Assembly: GCF_009932355.1 (NCBI RefSeq)
Contig: NZ_LEKU01000023.1
Location: forward strand, 27,953 to 91,952
Direction: 5' to 3'
DNA: 64,000 nucleotides
DNA from: Riemerella anatipestifer_E
GTDB taxonomy: Bacteria > Bacteroidota > Bacteroidia > Flavobacteriales > Weeksellaceae
Numbering within the stretch: the first letter of the stretch is position 1; each line of letters starts with the position of its first letter. Positions 25,559 to 34,754 of this stretch are shown in pieces. Both the position numbers and the translations under genes were made by a program. The notes beneath the pieces were generated by a model. That model made no database searches. It was not told where the DNA came from and saw nothing but the letters and a program-made list of their open reading frames with translations.

Positions 25559-26293
25559 TTAAATCTTCTTCTTTTTATCAATAAAAAATGTGGAAAGAGA
25601 CAAACTAATCATTATTATCAATAGAAAATAAAATACATCTTTGGTATCTATCAATCCTCTCGTAAATGCCATAAAATGATGATAGAAGCCTAAATTTTGA
25701 AGCCAATAATCTGCTGCCCCCAATAGTTTATAACTTGCCAATTGCTCTATCCCAAAATACAATATAAAATTAACAAACACACCTAACAGATACGCCATAA
25801 TTTGATTAGATGACAAGGTTGAAGCCAAAACACCCACACTAGAAAACGCAGCAATTAAAACCGATAATCCTATGTAGCCTCCTAGCGTCATTCCTAAATC
25901 CAAATTACCTTCTGCCATACCAAGAGTATAGACCGTATACATATAAAACAACGATGGCAACAAGCATAAAATTCCCACTAAAAAAACTGCTAAAAACTTT
26001 CCTCCTACAATTTCAAAAGTTTTTAAAGGTTGAGAAAATAGCCAATAGAGCGTGCCGTTTTGTTGCTCCTCTGCAAAGGATTTCATACTCAACGCTGGAA
26101 TAATGAACATTAACAACCAAGGCGATAAAACAAAGTAGCTTTGCAAAGAGGCAGTCCCTATTTCTAAAATATTAAAACTATTATCAAAGAAAAACAGAAA
26201 CAAAGCCCCAATAAGACTATACACAGCGATAATTAGCCACGCAGACCAACCGCCAAAATAGGCTTTAAAATCTTTTTTAAATAATGCTATCAT
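25559..26293 (-). CDS. gldF: Gliding-motility ABC transporter permease GldF
   Basis: A 244-residue integral membrane permease of the ABC-2 type with about six hydrophobic segments. The signature MKSFAEEQQNGTLYWLFSQPLKTFEIVGGKFLA, here referred to by its parts FAEEQQNGTLY and PLKTFEIVGGKF, is the typical coupling region facing the ATPase. It lies two bases from gldG and 14 bases from the hemJ-like gene, within one operon led by a SAM adenosyltransferase gene. It would need GldA encoded elsewhere. Confidence 0.93.
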   Translation of the reverse strand: MIALFKKDFKAYFGGWSAWLIIAVYSLIGALFLFFFDNSFNILEIGTASLQSYFVLSPWLLMFIIPALSMKSFAEEQQNGTLYWLFSQPLKTFEIVGGKFLAVFLVGILCLLPSLFYMYTVYTLGMAEGNLDLGMTLGGYIGLSVLIAAFSSVGVLASTLSSNQIMAYLLGVFVNFILYFGIEQLASYKLLGAADYWLQNLGFYHHFMAFTRGLIDTKDVFYFLLIIMISLSLSTFFIDKKKKI

Positions 26294-26307
26294 CTTTATA
26301 GAAACGA

Positions 26308-26853
26308 TTATTTTTTATTTTTATTGACTAGCTTTACTGTAAGCATAATTACCACTACAAGAACTATGAAGCCCACTATCAACTGCCACCAATAATCTAT
26401 CACAAAAACTTTTAAAATTACTGTGAATACTACTAAAAATAGCAAAAAAGTAGCAATTTCATTTGCCTGTCTTAATTTAATATTAGGAGTAGAAAGTTCC
26501 GAAAAATTAAGGTTTTTCACCACTAAAATTTTCTTCCAACACCAATAATGATATACCGCTAAACCAATTAAAAAAGTCAGTTTTAGATGAAACCAAGGCA
26601 TCTTCATCAGATAAGGGTTCATTATGATAAGAATGACTCCAAAAATAAGCATCAACACTCCAGCAGGAACGGTAATAATATTCCATAATCGCCTCATCAT
26701 AAACAAATATTGCTCTCTAAGAATGGTTTGTTTTGGAGCATCAAAATCATCGGTATCTTTATAGTACACAAATAATCTTACCAAATAAAAAATCCCCGCA
26801 AAATAGCTTACCATAAATATAATGTGTAATGCCTTTATGATTAAATATGCCAT
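26308..26853 (-). CDS. HemJ/CopD-like membrane protein (probable protoporphyrinogen oxidase)
   Basis: A 181-residue integral membrane protein with four to five hydrophobic segments. The start KALHIIFMVSYFAGIFYLVRLFVYY contains the conserved His of HemJ. The later MKMPWFHLKLTFLIGLAVYHYW carries the conserved Lys and second His. These fit the HemJ form of protoporphyrinogen IX oxidase, often annotated as CopD family, which makes protoporphyrin IX for heme. The oxygen-independent hemN elsewhere in this window is in the same pathway. It lies in the gldFG operon, three bases after the SAM adenosyltransferase gene. Confidence 0.8.
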   Translation of the reverse strand: MAYLIIKALHIIFMVSYFAGIFYLVRLFVYYKDTDDFDAPKQTILREQYLFMMRRLWNIITVPAGVLMLIFGVILIIMNPYLMKMPWFHLKLTFLIGLAVYHYWCWKKILVVKNLNFSELSTPNIKLRQANEIATFLLFLVVFTVILKVFVIDYWWQLIVGFIVLVVVIMLTVKLVNKNKK

Positions 26854-26856
26854 AAC

Positions 26857-27690
26857 TTATGATTTATTTTTATTAAACTCTACATACACTTTTTCGCCCA
26901 CACTTACGCCTAATAGGGTTTTTGCTCCGTTATTTTTAGTTCCTTTATAAATACTAATTTCTAGTAAATCTGCATCATTAAATAAGACTAAAGGCTTACC
27001 ATGATATTGTCTCTCGTTTTCCCAATCTTTTACAACATCTGTATACTGATTGTAAATTTTTGACAAAGCATAGCTCCTAAATTTTACAACAAATTCATCA
27101 TAAGCTGCCGCTTTCTTTTCAAAAAACGCTTTACTAATGTTGGACACAGCATTACCAAAATTATCTACATACATAATTTGCCCCACAATGAGATTATCTG
27201 TTTCTATCGCCTTAGGGAAAGATATTTTTTTAGGCTCATTATAAACACGCCCTATCACTTCTGGCAAACCGCCATTATGAAGATGAACCGCTGCAGGAAC
27301 TAAAACATCAGTAGCTGTGAAATTAACTTCGTCATCAAACCTATTATTCAAAGTAATTTCATAAACTTCCTCTGGATTGATATTGAAAAAAATTAAACTA
27401 AGAATACCATTATCTGCCGCTACAAAATAATGTCCATCTACCTTATAAACTACCGCCTTTCTATCTTTATGATAAAAACTATCCACTGCGATAAGATGCA
27501 CCGTACCTTTAGGGAAATAAGCATAAGCATTCCTAACGATATACGCCGCCTGAAGAAGATTATAAGGTTCTACATCGTGGCTAAGATCTATAAGTCTAGC
27601 ATCAGATTTTAGAGCCAAAATACTCCCTTTAATAGCACCAACCCTATGGTCTACAAGTCCGTAATCAGATGTAAGTGTTATCACTGGCAT
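26857..27690 (-). CDS. SAM hydroxide adenosyltransferase (DUF62 family)
   Basis: A 277-residue cytoplasmic enzyme of the family that hydrolyses S-adenosylmethionine to adenosine and methionine, related to SAM-dependent fluorinase and chlorinase. The N-terminal domain shows TLTSDYGLVDHRVGAIKG and LSHDVEPYNLLQAA. The usual VDPGVGxxR loop is here VDSFYHKDR, which keeps Asp and Arg at the right distance but loses the glycines. A His in AVHLHNGG could complete the Asp-Arg-His triad. The C-terminal domain includes YVDNFGNAVSNIS. It is first in the operon with hemJ-like, gldF and gldG, and is predicted to be leaderless. Confidence 0.87.
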   Translation of the reverse strand: MPVITLTSDYGLVDHRVGAIKGSILALKSDARLIDLSHDVEPYNLLQAAYIVRNAYAYFPKGTVHLIAVDSFYHKDRKAVVYKVDGHYFVAADNGILSLIFFNINPEEVYEITLNNRFDDEVNFTATDVLVPAAVHLHNGGLPEVIGRVYNEPKKISFPKAIETDNLIVGQIMYVDNFGNAVSNISKAFFEKKAAAYDEFVVKFRSYALSKIYNQYTDVVKDWENERQYHGKPLVLFNDADLLEISIYKGTKNNGAKTLLGVSVGEKVYVEFNKNKS

Positions 27691-27694
27691 AGTG

Positions 27695-27702
27695 CAAAGA
27701 TA
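27695..27702 (-). promoter_or_regulatory. Promoter -7 element of the SAM adenosyltransferase - gldFG operon
   Basis: On the minus strand the sequence reads TATCTTTG-CACT-ATG. The element is a full TAnnTTTG match ending five bases before the start codon, so transcription is predicted to start at or next to the A of ATG. Confidence 0.5.
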
Positions 27703-27766
27703 AAGATTTTAGGGCAGTAGTCTATCTTATTTTTTAATTCTGAAATATGATTTTTTATATAAAAAA

Positions 27767-27797
27767 TTAGGCTAACCTGTGATAAAGATTAGCCTAA
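27767..27797 (-). terminator. Terminator of porU-porV
   Basis: The arms TTAGGCTAA (27767-27775) and TTAGCCTAA (27789-27797) are perfectly complementary and followed by TTTTTT on the minus strand, 29 bases beyond the porV stop. Confidence 0.7.
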
Positions 27798-27825
27798 AGA
27801 AATTGTATCTATTTTTTAACCTATG

Positions 27826-28962
27826 TTAGCGGTCAGCATTAGAAGTATCATCTCCTATGTTCCAAGTAAGCCCGAAGCGTAGTGTGTTATCTAAAGCCGT
27901 ATTAACTTTGGAAGTATTGATAAGGTAAGAAACATCTAATCCGAAAGATTGATAATTAAAACCAATACCTACCGTAGCAAATTGTCTTCCTCCCTGAAGT
28001 TGACTTTCTCTAAAATAACCTGTTCTTACCGCAAAGGCATTGTCATAAGAATATTCTAACGCTCCACTTAGCATTAAACTCTGTGGATTGCTAAAAGACT
28101 TCCCTATCCCTTCCATTACACCAACATTAGGAATTTGAGGTGTGGTACTACCTGCAGGAATTTCAGAGCCTGGCACCAATAGTTTAGAAGCCTCTACACT
28201 AAGTCCTACTTTATTAACATCGTCTAAAAATACATCATAACCTCCACCAATTCTAAAAGTGGTTGGCAAGTAAGAACGAGAAGTATCATCTCCTGTATAG
28301 TCTAACTTAGGACCTAAATTTTGAATTGCAAAACCCGCTCTAGCTTGCCCTTCATAATCACCAAAACTCTGATGTTTAGGAGATTGATAAAAACCAGAAA
28401 CATCTACCGCGAAACTATTAGCTGGCTTAAGAGTATTATCTGAATTAAAGCTTCCAAAATCTGAACGAATATAACGCCCTGTAACCGCCATAGAGTAAGT
28501 ATCAGACAGTTTTAAACCATAGGATAAATCAATCGCAAATTCGTTTGGAGTTACAGTTCCCTCTTTTGTTACTTGGCTTCCGACTAATTTGGTTAAATCT
28601 ACCTGCCCCATATTAAAGTAGTAGATACTAGCTCCTAATGTAGAACGCTCTTCTTCTCCTAAAAAGGTATGATACCCAGCATAAAGAAGGAAAACATCAT
28701 TAGTTAACTTACTCATATAAGGCGTGTAACTTACACCTACGGACGAAGAAGTTTTACTAAAAGGATATTTTGCTGCATTCCAAAACTGCGAAAATGCATC
28801 TGAAGAAGTCGCCACCCCTTGGTCTCCCATACCTCCTGCTCTTGCATCTGGAGAAATTCTAAGAAAAGGAGCTCCTGTAAGTACTTGCCCTTTTTGCTGT
28901 GCTAATGCTAAGGTACTAGCCGTTACTCCCAGTCCTAAAAGTAGTTTTTTTGTAATTTTCAT
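27826..28962 (-). CDS. porV: Type IX secretion outer-membrane protein PorV
   Basis: PorV (LptO/SprV) is the outer-membrane beta-barrel shuttle that carries type IX cargo from the translocon to the PorU sortase. It is 378 residues long with a signal peptide ending near LALAQQ. The diagnostic start of the mature chain is GAPFLRISPDARAGGMGDQGVAT, given here by its parts PFLRISPDARAGG and MGDQGVAT. Alternating strands of a FadL-like barrel follow, ending LRFGLTWNIG. It starts four bases after the porU stop, so the two are co-translated. Confidence 0.95.
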   Translation of the reverse strand: MKITKKLLLGLGVTASTLALAQQKGQVLTGAPFLRISPDARAGGMGDQGVATSSDAFSQFWNAAKYPFSKTSSSVGVSYTPYMSKLTNDVFLLYAGYHTFLGEEERSTLGASIYYFNMGQVDLTKLVGSQVTKEGTVTPNEFAIDLSYGLKLSDTYSMAVTGRYIRSDFGSFNSDNTLKPANSFAVDVSGFYQSPKHQSFGDYEGQARAGFAIQNLGPKLDYTGDDTSRSYLPTTFRIGGGYDVFLDDVNKVGLSVEASKLLVPGSEIPAGSTTPQIPNVGVMEGIGKSFSNPQSLMLSGALEYSYDNAFAVRTGYFRESQLQGGRQFATVGIGFNYQSFGLDVSYLINTSKVNTALDNTLRFGLTWNIGDDTSNADR

Positions 28963-28966
28963 ATTT

Positions 28967-31900
28967 TTATTTTAATATTATCATTTTTTCTATTTGAGTA
29001 GAAGAACCTTTGCAAGTCTCCTGATTGGTACTTTTTACAAAAACTTTGTAAATATAAGTACCTTTTCCCACATTTGCACCATAATCATCTGTTCCGTCCC
29101 ATTCTATTTGTTGCCTTCCAGTCCTAAATCCTTCTCTAAAAGGCTCCGAACTTACCGTCTGACGTAGGATTTTAACAAGTTTCCCTGTGATTGTATAAAT
29201 CTGAACGCCTACTTCTAAAACATCAGGACAGTTATGTTCAAACTGAATGTAAGTTTTGTTAGTAAATGGGTTAGGCCAATTTAATAATCTTTTCACTACC
29301 AAATTTTCCTCCGCCTGAGGTCTCACTACAAAATTTAACGATGTAGTTGATGAATTATTGTTAATATCCCAAACTTTAAATACCAACTGATGTTCTCCTG
29401 CCTTTAGATTCCTGAATGGATAACTCACACTACCCTTCTGATACTCTTTGAGGTTAGGATTTACACACCCATTTTCCTCCCCTGGAGTGTAAAAGTCATT
29501 AAGAACAATAGTATTGATAACTTCTCCATCTAGAGTAACTGTGATATCATGCCCTATACCAGCTCCTGTGGCGTTAATACCAGTATCATCTGTAACACAA
29601 GCTAAAAGCACAGGGTTTTCATTTGTGATACCACCATTAACAAAATTAGTATTATTCATGTATAATTTAACCTTAGGAGGTTCATTATCCCTAATACCAT
29701 CAGGGTTAATACCTCCTATTTTAACTATTTCGGACTGGTAAACATCTATCTCTTTATTATCTGCATACAAGAGTAACCTCCCGTCGCCCAAGCTAAAATC
29801 AATATCTTTAGGCATATAAAACTCTATCTCAAAAACACCATTTTTAACCGTCCCTGAAGTTTTAACAATAGGATTTCCTTCCTCTTTATAATTGAGTATC
29901 GGAGTTAAGTCACCATCATTATTTCGTGTTTTTTTATCTTGTATTTTATCAAATATATTAGCTACTATTCTACCATTAAAGGTTTCATCTAAATTCCCTG
30001 AAATAGCATTAACATGACCTTTAATTTTCACAAAATCCAAAGCTCTTATACTTTCCTGAGTTGGCTTTTCTATTTGATCTATCACAATTCTAGGAGCTGG
30101 TCGGCTAAGCCTCATTGCAGGGTCTCCTAACATATTAACTTTTAAATGGTCTGGGTGAACCCCAAAGTTATTCTTCGCCATTAGAAAAGCATCTCCTAAA
30201 GTATAGAAGTGTTCTGTATTTTCCTTTTTAAGAATGGAGGCTAAAAATGTATTGGTAAATCTTCTTCCATAAGACACTCCTAACTCTCTACTAGAAGTAA
30301 TCATCATGGCTGGACCTCCTGATTTTAATTTAAATAAAATTTCTCCTAGAGAAGGTGTATTTGGGTCGTCCCAAAGGGTAAATTCGCAAGTAATAGTAGA
30401 AACAAGTGGAAAACGACTATAAGTACTGCTGAAGTTATTAAACTGATTAACATCATTAAGTGTAAGCACTCTCTCTTGAGCCCAACCATTAACGCCACCA
30501 TGCCCAAAATAGAACAAAAATAAACTATTCCCCATAGCTGTATTAATCCCCTGTGTAATTTGAGGAAATCTTTGCCCTCCTGCAGTAGCTTCTGGAGAGA
30601 ATGAATCTAAGTAAAGTTTTCTAATATGATACTCCTTTTTATCTGAAGTGTTAGTTTCAAATAAATTAACTAAGGTCGAATTAATTTCATCGTGGAAAGG
30701 CACTCCACCGTCTCTATCGTCATCTACAACAAAATCCATATTCATTCGCCACTCTCCAAAAGGCGTAGATTGGTTAGGCAAAGCGTTGTAGTATGCTAAA
30801 GTTTTATCTATCCCTATTTTAGCTTCTGTTATATTTTTAGCAAGAATTCTCCCAATAGGTAAATCAGGTAAAACATTGCTCAAATAAGTACTTCTTTGTG
30901 GTGAAGTCATTACAAAATAATCATCAGTAACATAAGAATTACTAAAATCTAAGCTACTTTCACTTTCATAGGTAGGTGCAATATTAGAGTTACTCCCTGT
31001 ACGATTTTTATAGTCGTAAGAGCCGTCTCCCAATAATAGGACATACTTTAATCTACCATTATTTTTAAGATGAGAAATAAAGTTCCTTATTGCAGTAATA
31101 TCTTGACCACCTGAGCTATATTCGTTATATATTTTGCTAGGTTCTACAATAGCAGTTTTAAATCCATTTTTTTGAGTGTGATAATCCGCTAACCTTTTGG
31201 CTTCTGTTGCAAAATCAGAACTTGTGATAATAAGGTATTCTACATCTGTAAGAGCCTGCAAATTTTGATTTTCTATCCTACCCACAAAACTAGGCGTATA
31301 AGCTGCATCTAGCTTAAAGGCAACAAATTCATTATTAAAAGTATCACTATCAGCAAAATAAGCTAAAGTAAAAAGGTTATTCGCAGAATTAAGGTTCTTT
31401 TTATTCTTAACATTAGTTACATCAGACACATCCCAAACTCTATCAATAGCAGCTGCATTACTAATTTGAAATCCATAGTTTTGTCCCGAAGTTTCCGCTA
31501 TCCCAAAATCTCTAAAACTCAATTGAGAACCATTGAATCTTAAAGGTTGCTTATACTCTATCTCTGCGTAATCTAGATAAAATACAGCATTAGGATTTGT
31601 ACTTATATTGGGAGTATAATTAAGTGCTACTTTATTAGTATCTAATGCTATAGATGAGAGAAATAAAACAGAATTATATCCACTTTGTCCAGAAATACTT
31701 TGTTCAAAAGTATTACCTCCTATATTTAAAGTAATTTTAGTACTTTGAGCATCTTTAGCAATTAATCTTGTTCTAAATTTAACTCTAGAATCCGATGGAG
31801 CGTCCGTTAGATTAAAAGTAACTTCTTTTGCACTACTAAAAGCATCATCTACCCACAATCTACCTATCCCTCTAAGATTATTTTTATCTTCATTGATAAA

Positions 31901-32854
31901 CTGATAGGCATCGTATTCCGTAATGAGGTCGGTTGTGGGGGTGGTATCTTGAGCTGTACTAATCCTCTTACCAGTCCCTATGTCAAAATTGATAAAATAA
32001 TAAGCATTGTCTTCGTAGATATTTTTGTAGTGAGAAGGTCTATCTATTCGAGTATCAAACTTACGATTATTCCTATTGTAAAAGGCATAGCCGTCTGCAC
32101 CTTGGGCATAAAAAAGAGCATAATCTCCTTCGTCCCATCGTCCATCTTCCTCTCCTACTACTTCTATCGCATTCTCTTGTAAAGTATTATAATATTTATC
32201 TAAATTATATTCAGGCAACATAAGCCCGCCATTACCATATATTCTGAAATTTTTAGGATTGATGGAAGACGGATTGATACCATTATCCCTCAAAAACTGA
32301 CTAGTAATTTTAAATACACCTGATTTATCTACCTTTATTTTATAAAAAGTTCCTGAAGCTAACGGGTTAGTCACATAAGTAGATAAAATCTTGTTCGAAT
32401 TGTTATTAGCTCTTAAAACCTTACCCTCTTTTTTTAAAGTGTATGAAACTAATTTTTTGAGCTCATTACCTTCCTTTTTTATAGCTTTAATCCTTAAATT
32501 CAGAAGAAAACCTTCTCCAAAGGAGTTTTTTTGCATGTTTACTTCCGCTTCCTCCTCTGATGTTATTAAAGAAGCATCTAAATCAAACTTCTGGTTATCT
32601 TGAAGTTTTTCCCACACCAAATTTATAACACTATAACTTTCATCTTGAGCTATCTTTGTGGTATTTTGAAGGTATATTTGATTATTATCAAATACTAATT
32701 CTTTATTGGTAAAACTAGGTAATTTAACCGATTTATTCGTGCCATAACTTAGTTCTGTACTACCTTGCCATTGTATCTGAGTGGTTTGAGCTCCAAAAAA
32801 ATTACACACCAAAACTACTGCTAGTAGTATATTCTTATTAAGTAATAATTTCAT
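28967..32854 (-). CDS. porU: Type IX secretion system sortase PorU
   Basis: PorU is the cell-surface C25 cysteine protease/transpeptidase that removes cargo C-terminal signals and attaches the cargo to surface glycolipid. The 1295 residues begin with a signal peptide ending near FFGAQ. The gingipain-like domain spans about residues 535-900, with LLLGDGSYDYKNR, the catalytic His in FYFGHGGVNGW (near 786) and the catalytic Cys in TITCEFTLW (near 820), the spacing seen in Porphyromonas PorU. The end is a FlgD-like domain (NWPNPFTNKTYIQFE, EWDGTDDYG, GTYIYKVFV). It is divergent from gldJ, as in Flavobacterium. Confidence 0.96.
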   Translation of the reverse strand: MKLLLNKNILLAVVLVCNFFGAQTTQIQWQGSTELSYGTNKSVKLPSFTNKELVFDNNQIYLQNTTKIAQDESYSVINLVWEKLQDNQKFDLDASLITSEEEAEVNMQKNSFGEGFLLNLRIKAIKKEGNELKKLVSYTLKKEGKVLRANNNSNKILSTYVTNPLASGTFYKIKVDKSGVFKITSQFLRDNGINPSSINPKNFRIYGNGGLMLPEYNLDKYYNTLQENAIEVVGEEDGRWDEGDYALFYAQGADGYAFYNRNNRKFDTRIDRPSHYKNIYEDNAYYFINFDIGTGKRISTAQDTTPTTDLITEYDAYQFINEDKNNLRGIGRLWVDDAFSSAKEVTFNLTDAPSDSRVKFRTRLIAKDAQSTKITLNIGGNTFEQSISGQSGYNSVLFLSSIALDTNKVALNYTPNISTNPNAVFYLDYAEIEYKQPLRFNGSQLSFRDFGIAETSGQNYGFQISNAAAIDRVWDVSDVTNVKNKKNLNSANNLFTLAYFADSDTFNNEFVAFKLDAAYTPSFVGRIENQNLQALTDVEYLIITSSDFATEAKRLADYHTQKNGFKTAIVEPSKIYNEYSSGGQDITAIRNFISHLKNNGRLKYVLLLGDGSYDYKNRTGSNSNIAPTYESESSLDFSNSYVTDDYFVMTSPQRSTYLSNVLPDLPIGRILAKNITEAKIGIDKTLAYYNALPNQSTPFGEWRMNMDFVVDDDRDGGVPFHDEINSTLVNLFETNTSDKKEYHIRKLYLDSFSPEATAGGQRFPQITQGINTAMGNSLFLFYFGHGGVNGWAQERVLTLNDVNQFNNFSSTYSRFPLVSTITCEFTLWDDPNTPSLGEILFKLKSGGPAMMITSSRELGVSYGRRFTNTFLASILKKENTEHFYTLGDAFLMAKNNFGVHPDHLKVNMLGDPAMRLSRPAPRIVIDQIEKPTQESIRALDFVKIKGHVNAISGNLDETFNGRIVANIFDKIQDKKTRNNDGDLTPILNYKEEGNPIVKTSGTVKNGVFEIEFYMPKDIDFSLGDGRLLLYADNKEIDVYQSEIVKIGGINPDGIRDNEPPKVKLYMNNTNFVNGGITNENPVLLACVTDDTGINATGAGIGHDITVTLDGEVINTIVLNDFYTPGEENGCVNPNLKEYQKGSVSYPFRNLKAGEHQLVFKVWDINNNSSTTSLNFVVRPQAEENLVVKRLLNWPNPFTNKTYIQFEHNCPDVLEVGVQIYTITGKLVKILRQTVSSEPFREGFRTGRQQIEWDGTDDYGANVGKGTYIYKVFVKSTNQETCKGSSTQIEKMIILK

Positions 32855-33079
32855 AATGAATATTTCTAATATATTTAGAATAAATCTGTTTTCTTTGCAA
32901 AGTAAAAGTAAAAAATTAAAACAATAAAATCGAATTATATGCGTTTCGAGAAAAAAGGTTAAAATCTATTTTGTAAAGTAGAATAATTTAACTTTCTTTG
33001 TAAGTCGAAAATGTTTTGAGATTGACATCTTGTTAACCCTTATCATTATTGTTTAAATAAAAGAAAAATATTATATCGA

Positions 33080-34693
33080 ATGAAAAAACTAAAGTTATTT
33101 TCATTATGTGTTTTAGGTTCATCTTTAACCTTAATTAGTTGTGGTAGTGGCAACACCAAAAAAGGTGGAGGTTCAGGTAAAACTACAAGCCTTACAGGCT
33201 GGAAGCAGAACGATCAAAAAGGTTGGTTCTTCTCTGGAAAAGAAGAGAAACAGAAAGGACAACCAGGAATGGTGTTCGTACAAGGCGGTACTTTTACTAT
33301 GGGATTAGTGAAAGATGATGTGATGCACGACTGGAACAACACTCCTAGAAGAATGCAAGTAAGTTCTTTCTTCATTGGCGAAACTGAAGTTACCAATTAC
33401 GATTACCGTAACTATGTAACTTGGTTAAAGTTTGTTTTCCCTTCTTCTGACCCTAGTTTCAAAGATATTTATAAAGGAGCTCTTCCTGACACTTTAGTTT
33501 GGAATAACGAACTATCTAGAAATGATTATTCAGAAACATATTTCCGTTCTCCAGCCTATAACAATTATCCTGTAGTTGGGGTATCTTGGTTACAAGCTAA
33601 CAGGTATTGTGAATGGTTAACGGACAGAGTTGGAGAAAGAATACTAATGGACCAAGGAGTTATTTCTAAAGATTTATATACCAACGAAAGTAATAACCAA
33701 GGTCAATCCTCTTTTACATTAGATAAGTATAAAGCGAACGATCCTGAGATGCAGAGCTACATCAATGAGCAAAGACTTAAACAAAAGTCTGGCATAAAAA
33801 CAACTAACTCTAGGATTTTAGCTGCCAATAGAGGTAATGGCTCTGCTGTAGTTACCAAATATCGTCTCCCTACTGAAGTAGAATGGGAATTTGCTGCTCT
33901 AGGTTTACAAAAAAATAGAGAGTATAATCTTTATACAGGGAAAACTCCAGAAATTGACAAACTAAGAGGCAACAAAGGAAGAAACAGAGGTATATTCCTT
34001 GAGAACTTTAAATATGGTCGAGGAGACTATTCGGGAACATCAGGTTGGAATAACGACGGCTCACCTACCACTGCTGATGTAAGACAGTATCCTTCTAACG
34101 ACTTAGGTATTTATGGTATGTATGGTAATGTAGCTGAATGGACAGCCGATGTTTACAGACCAATTATAGACGATGAAGCTAGTGATTTTAACTATTACAG
34201 AGGTAATGTTTATAAGCAAGTAGTTAAAAATAGTGATGGTACTTTCTCTAAAGTTGATGGCAATAATATCAAATATGATACTTTAGCAGATGGTAGAAGA
34301 GTCTATAGAGGCTTACCAGGACAATATGAAAGAGAAATTGTTGATGATAAAAGAAACTTCCGTGATGGAGATTTCATGTCTTCTCTAGGTGCTGGAAACG
34401 GAAGAGAACTTGACAGTGCTGCATCTAAAGAATTTAATATGTATAACTCTTCTAAGAGAAGATTCTTTGTAGATGCTAAGGGGAAAGTTATCCTAGAGAA
34501 AGATAAGAAGTTTAGAACTTCTAATGTATCTAATAGCTCTAGAGTAGTTAAAGGTGGTTCGTGGAAAGACACCGCCTATTGGCTAGACCCAGGACAAAGA
34601 AGATACAGAGATGAAGCCAGAGCTTACGGTTGGATAGGCTTCCGAGTGGCACAAGATGCTAAAGATAATATGAACAAAAGAAGTAAAAGATAA
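33080..34693 (+). CDS. gldJ: Gliding / type IX secretion lipoprotein GldJ
   Basis: An outer-membrane-associated lipoprotein needed for stability of the type IX machinery and for gliding. The 537 residues start with a lipoprotein signal whose lipobox is LISC, with the lipidated Cys near residue 21 (SCGSGNTKK). The rest is a formylglycine-generating-enzyme-like (SUMF1) fold: GMVFVQGGTFTMGL, ETEVTNYDYRNYV, VVGVSWLQANRYCEWL, YRLPTEVEWEFAA, YGNVAEWTADVY and KGGSWKD...YIGFRVA-type end. The catalytic cysteines of true FGE are not evident. Its divergent porU-porV neighbours support the assignment over GldK. Confidence 0.94.
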   Translation: MKKLKLFSLCVLGSSLTLISCGSGNTKKGGGSGKTTSLTGWKQNDQKGWFFSGKEEKQKGQPGMVFVQGGTFTMGLVKDDVMHDWNNTPRRMQVSSFFIGETEVTNYDYRNYVTWLKFVFPSSDPSFKDIYKGALPDTLVWNNELSRNDYSETYFRSPAYNNYPVVGVSWLQANRYCEWLTDRVGERILMDQGVISKDLYTNESNNQGQSSFTLDKYKANDPEMQSYINEQRLKQKSGIKTTNSRILAANRGNGSAVVTKYRLPTEVEWEFAALGLQKNREYNLYTGKTPEIDKLRGNKGRNRGIFLENFKYGRGDYSGTSGWNNDGSPTTADVRQYPSNDLGIYGMYGNVAEWTADVYRPIIDDEASDFNYYRGNVYKQVVKNSDGTFSKVDGNNIKYDTLADGRRVYRGLPGQYEREIVDDKRNFRDGDFMSSLGAGNGRELDSAASKEFNMYNSSKRRFFVDAKGKVILEKDKKFRTSNVSNSSRVVKGGSWKDTAYWLDPGQRRYRDEARAYGWIGFRVAQDAKDNMNKRSKR

Positions 34694-34711
34694 ACAACTT
34701 CCCAAAGTCAA

Positions 34712-34743
34712 AAAAAACCTTTCTTTATTGGAAAGGTTTTTTT
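34712..34743 (+). terminator. Terminator after gldJ
   Basis: The arms AAAAAACCTTTC (34712-34723) and GAAAGGTTTTTT (34731-34742) are perfectly complementary. The T tract runs straight into the murF -7 element. Confidence 0.8.
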
Positions 34744-34750
34744 ATTTTTG
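34743..34750 (+). promoter_or_regulatory. murF promoter -7 element
   Basis: TATTTTTG fully matches TAnnTTTG and is followed by GGCT and the murF ATG at 34755, placing the predicted transcription start on the A of ATG. Confidence 0.5.
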
Positions 34751-34754
34751 GGCT

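Noticed and set aside
32893..32902. Perfect palindrome CTTTGCAAAG between porU and gldJ
   Set aside because: Ten bases in AT-rich sequence with no second copy; may be part of a weak promoter but not enough to call an operator.
33022..33027. TTGACA before gldJ resembling an E. coli -35 box
   Set aside because: The primary sigma factor of Bacteroidota does not use this box and no matching -10 at 17 bases is clear.
34728..34754. Upstream ATG giving MurF nine more residues
   Set aside because: It lies in the gldJ terminator and before the predicted transcription start; the family begins at the second ATG.
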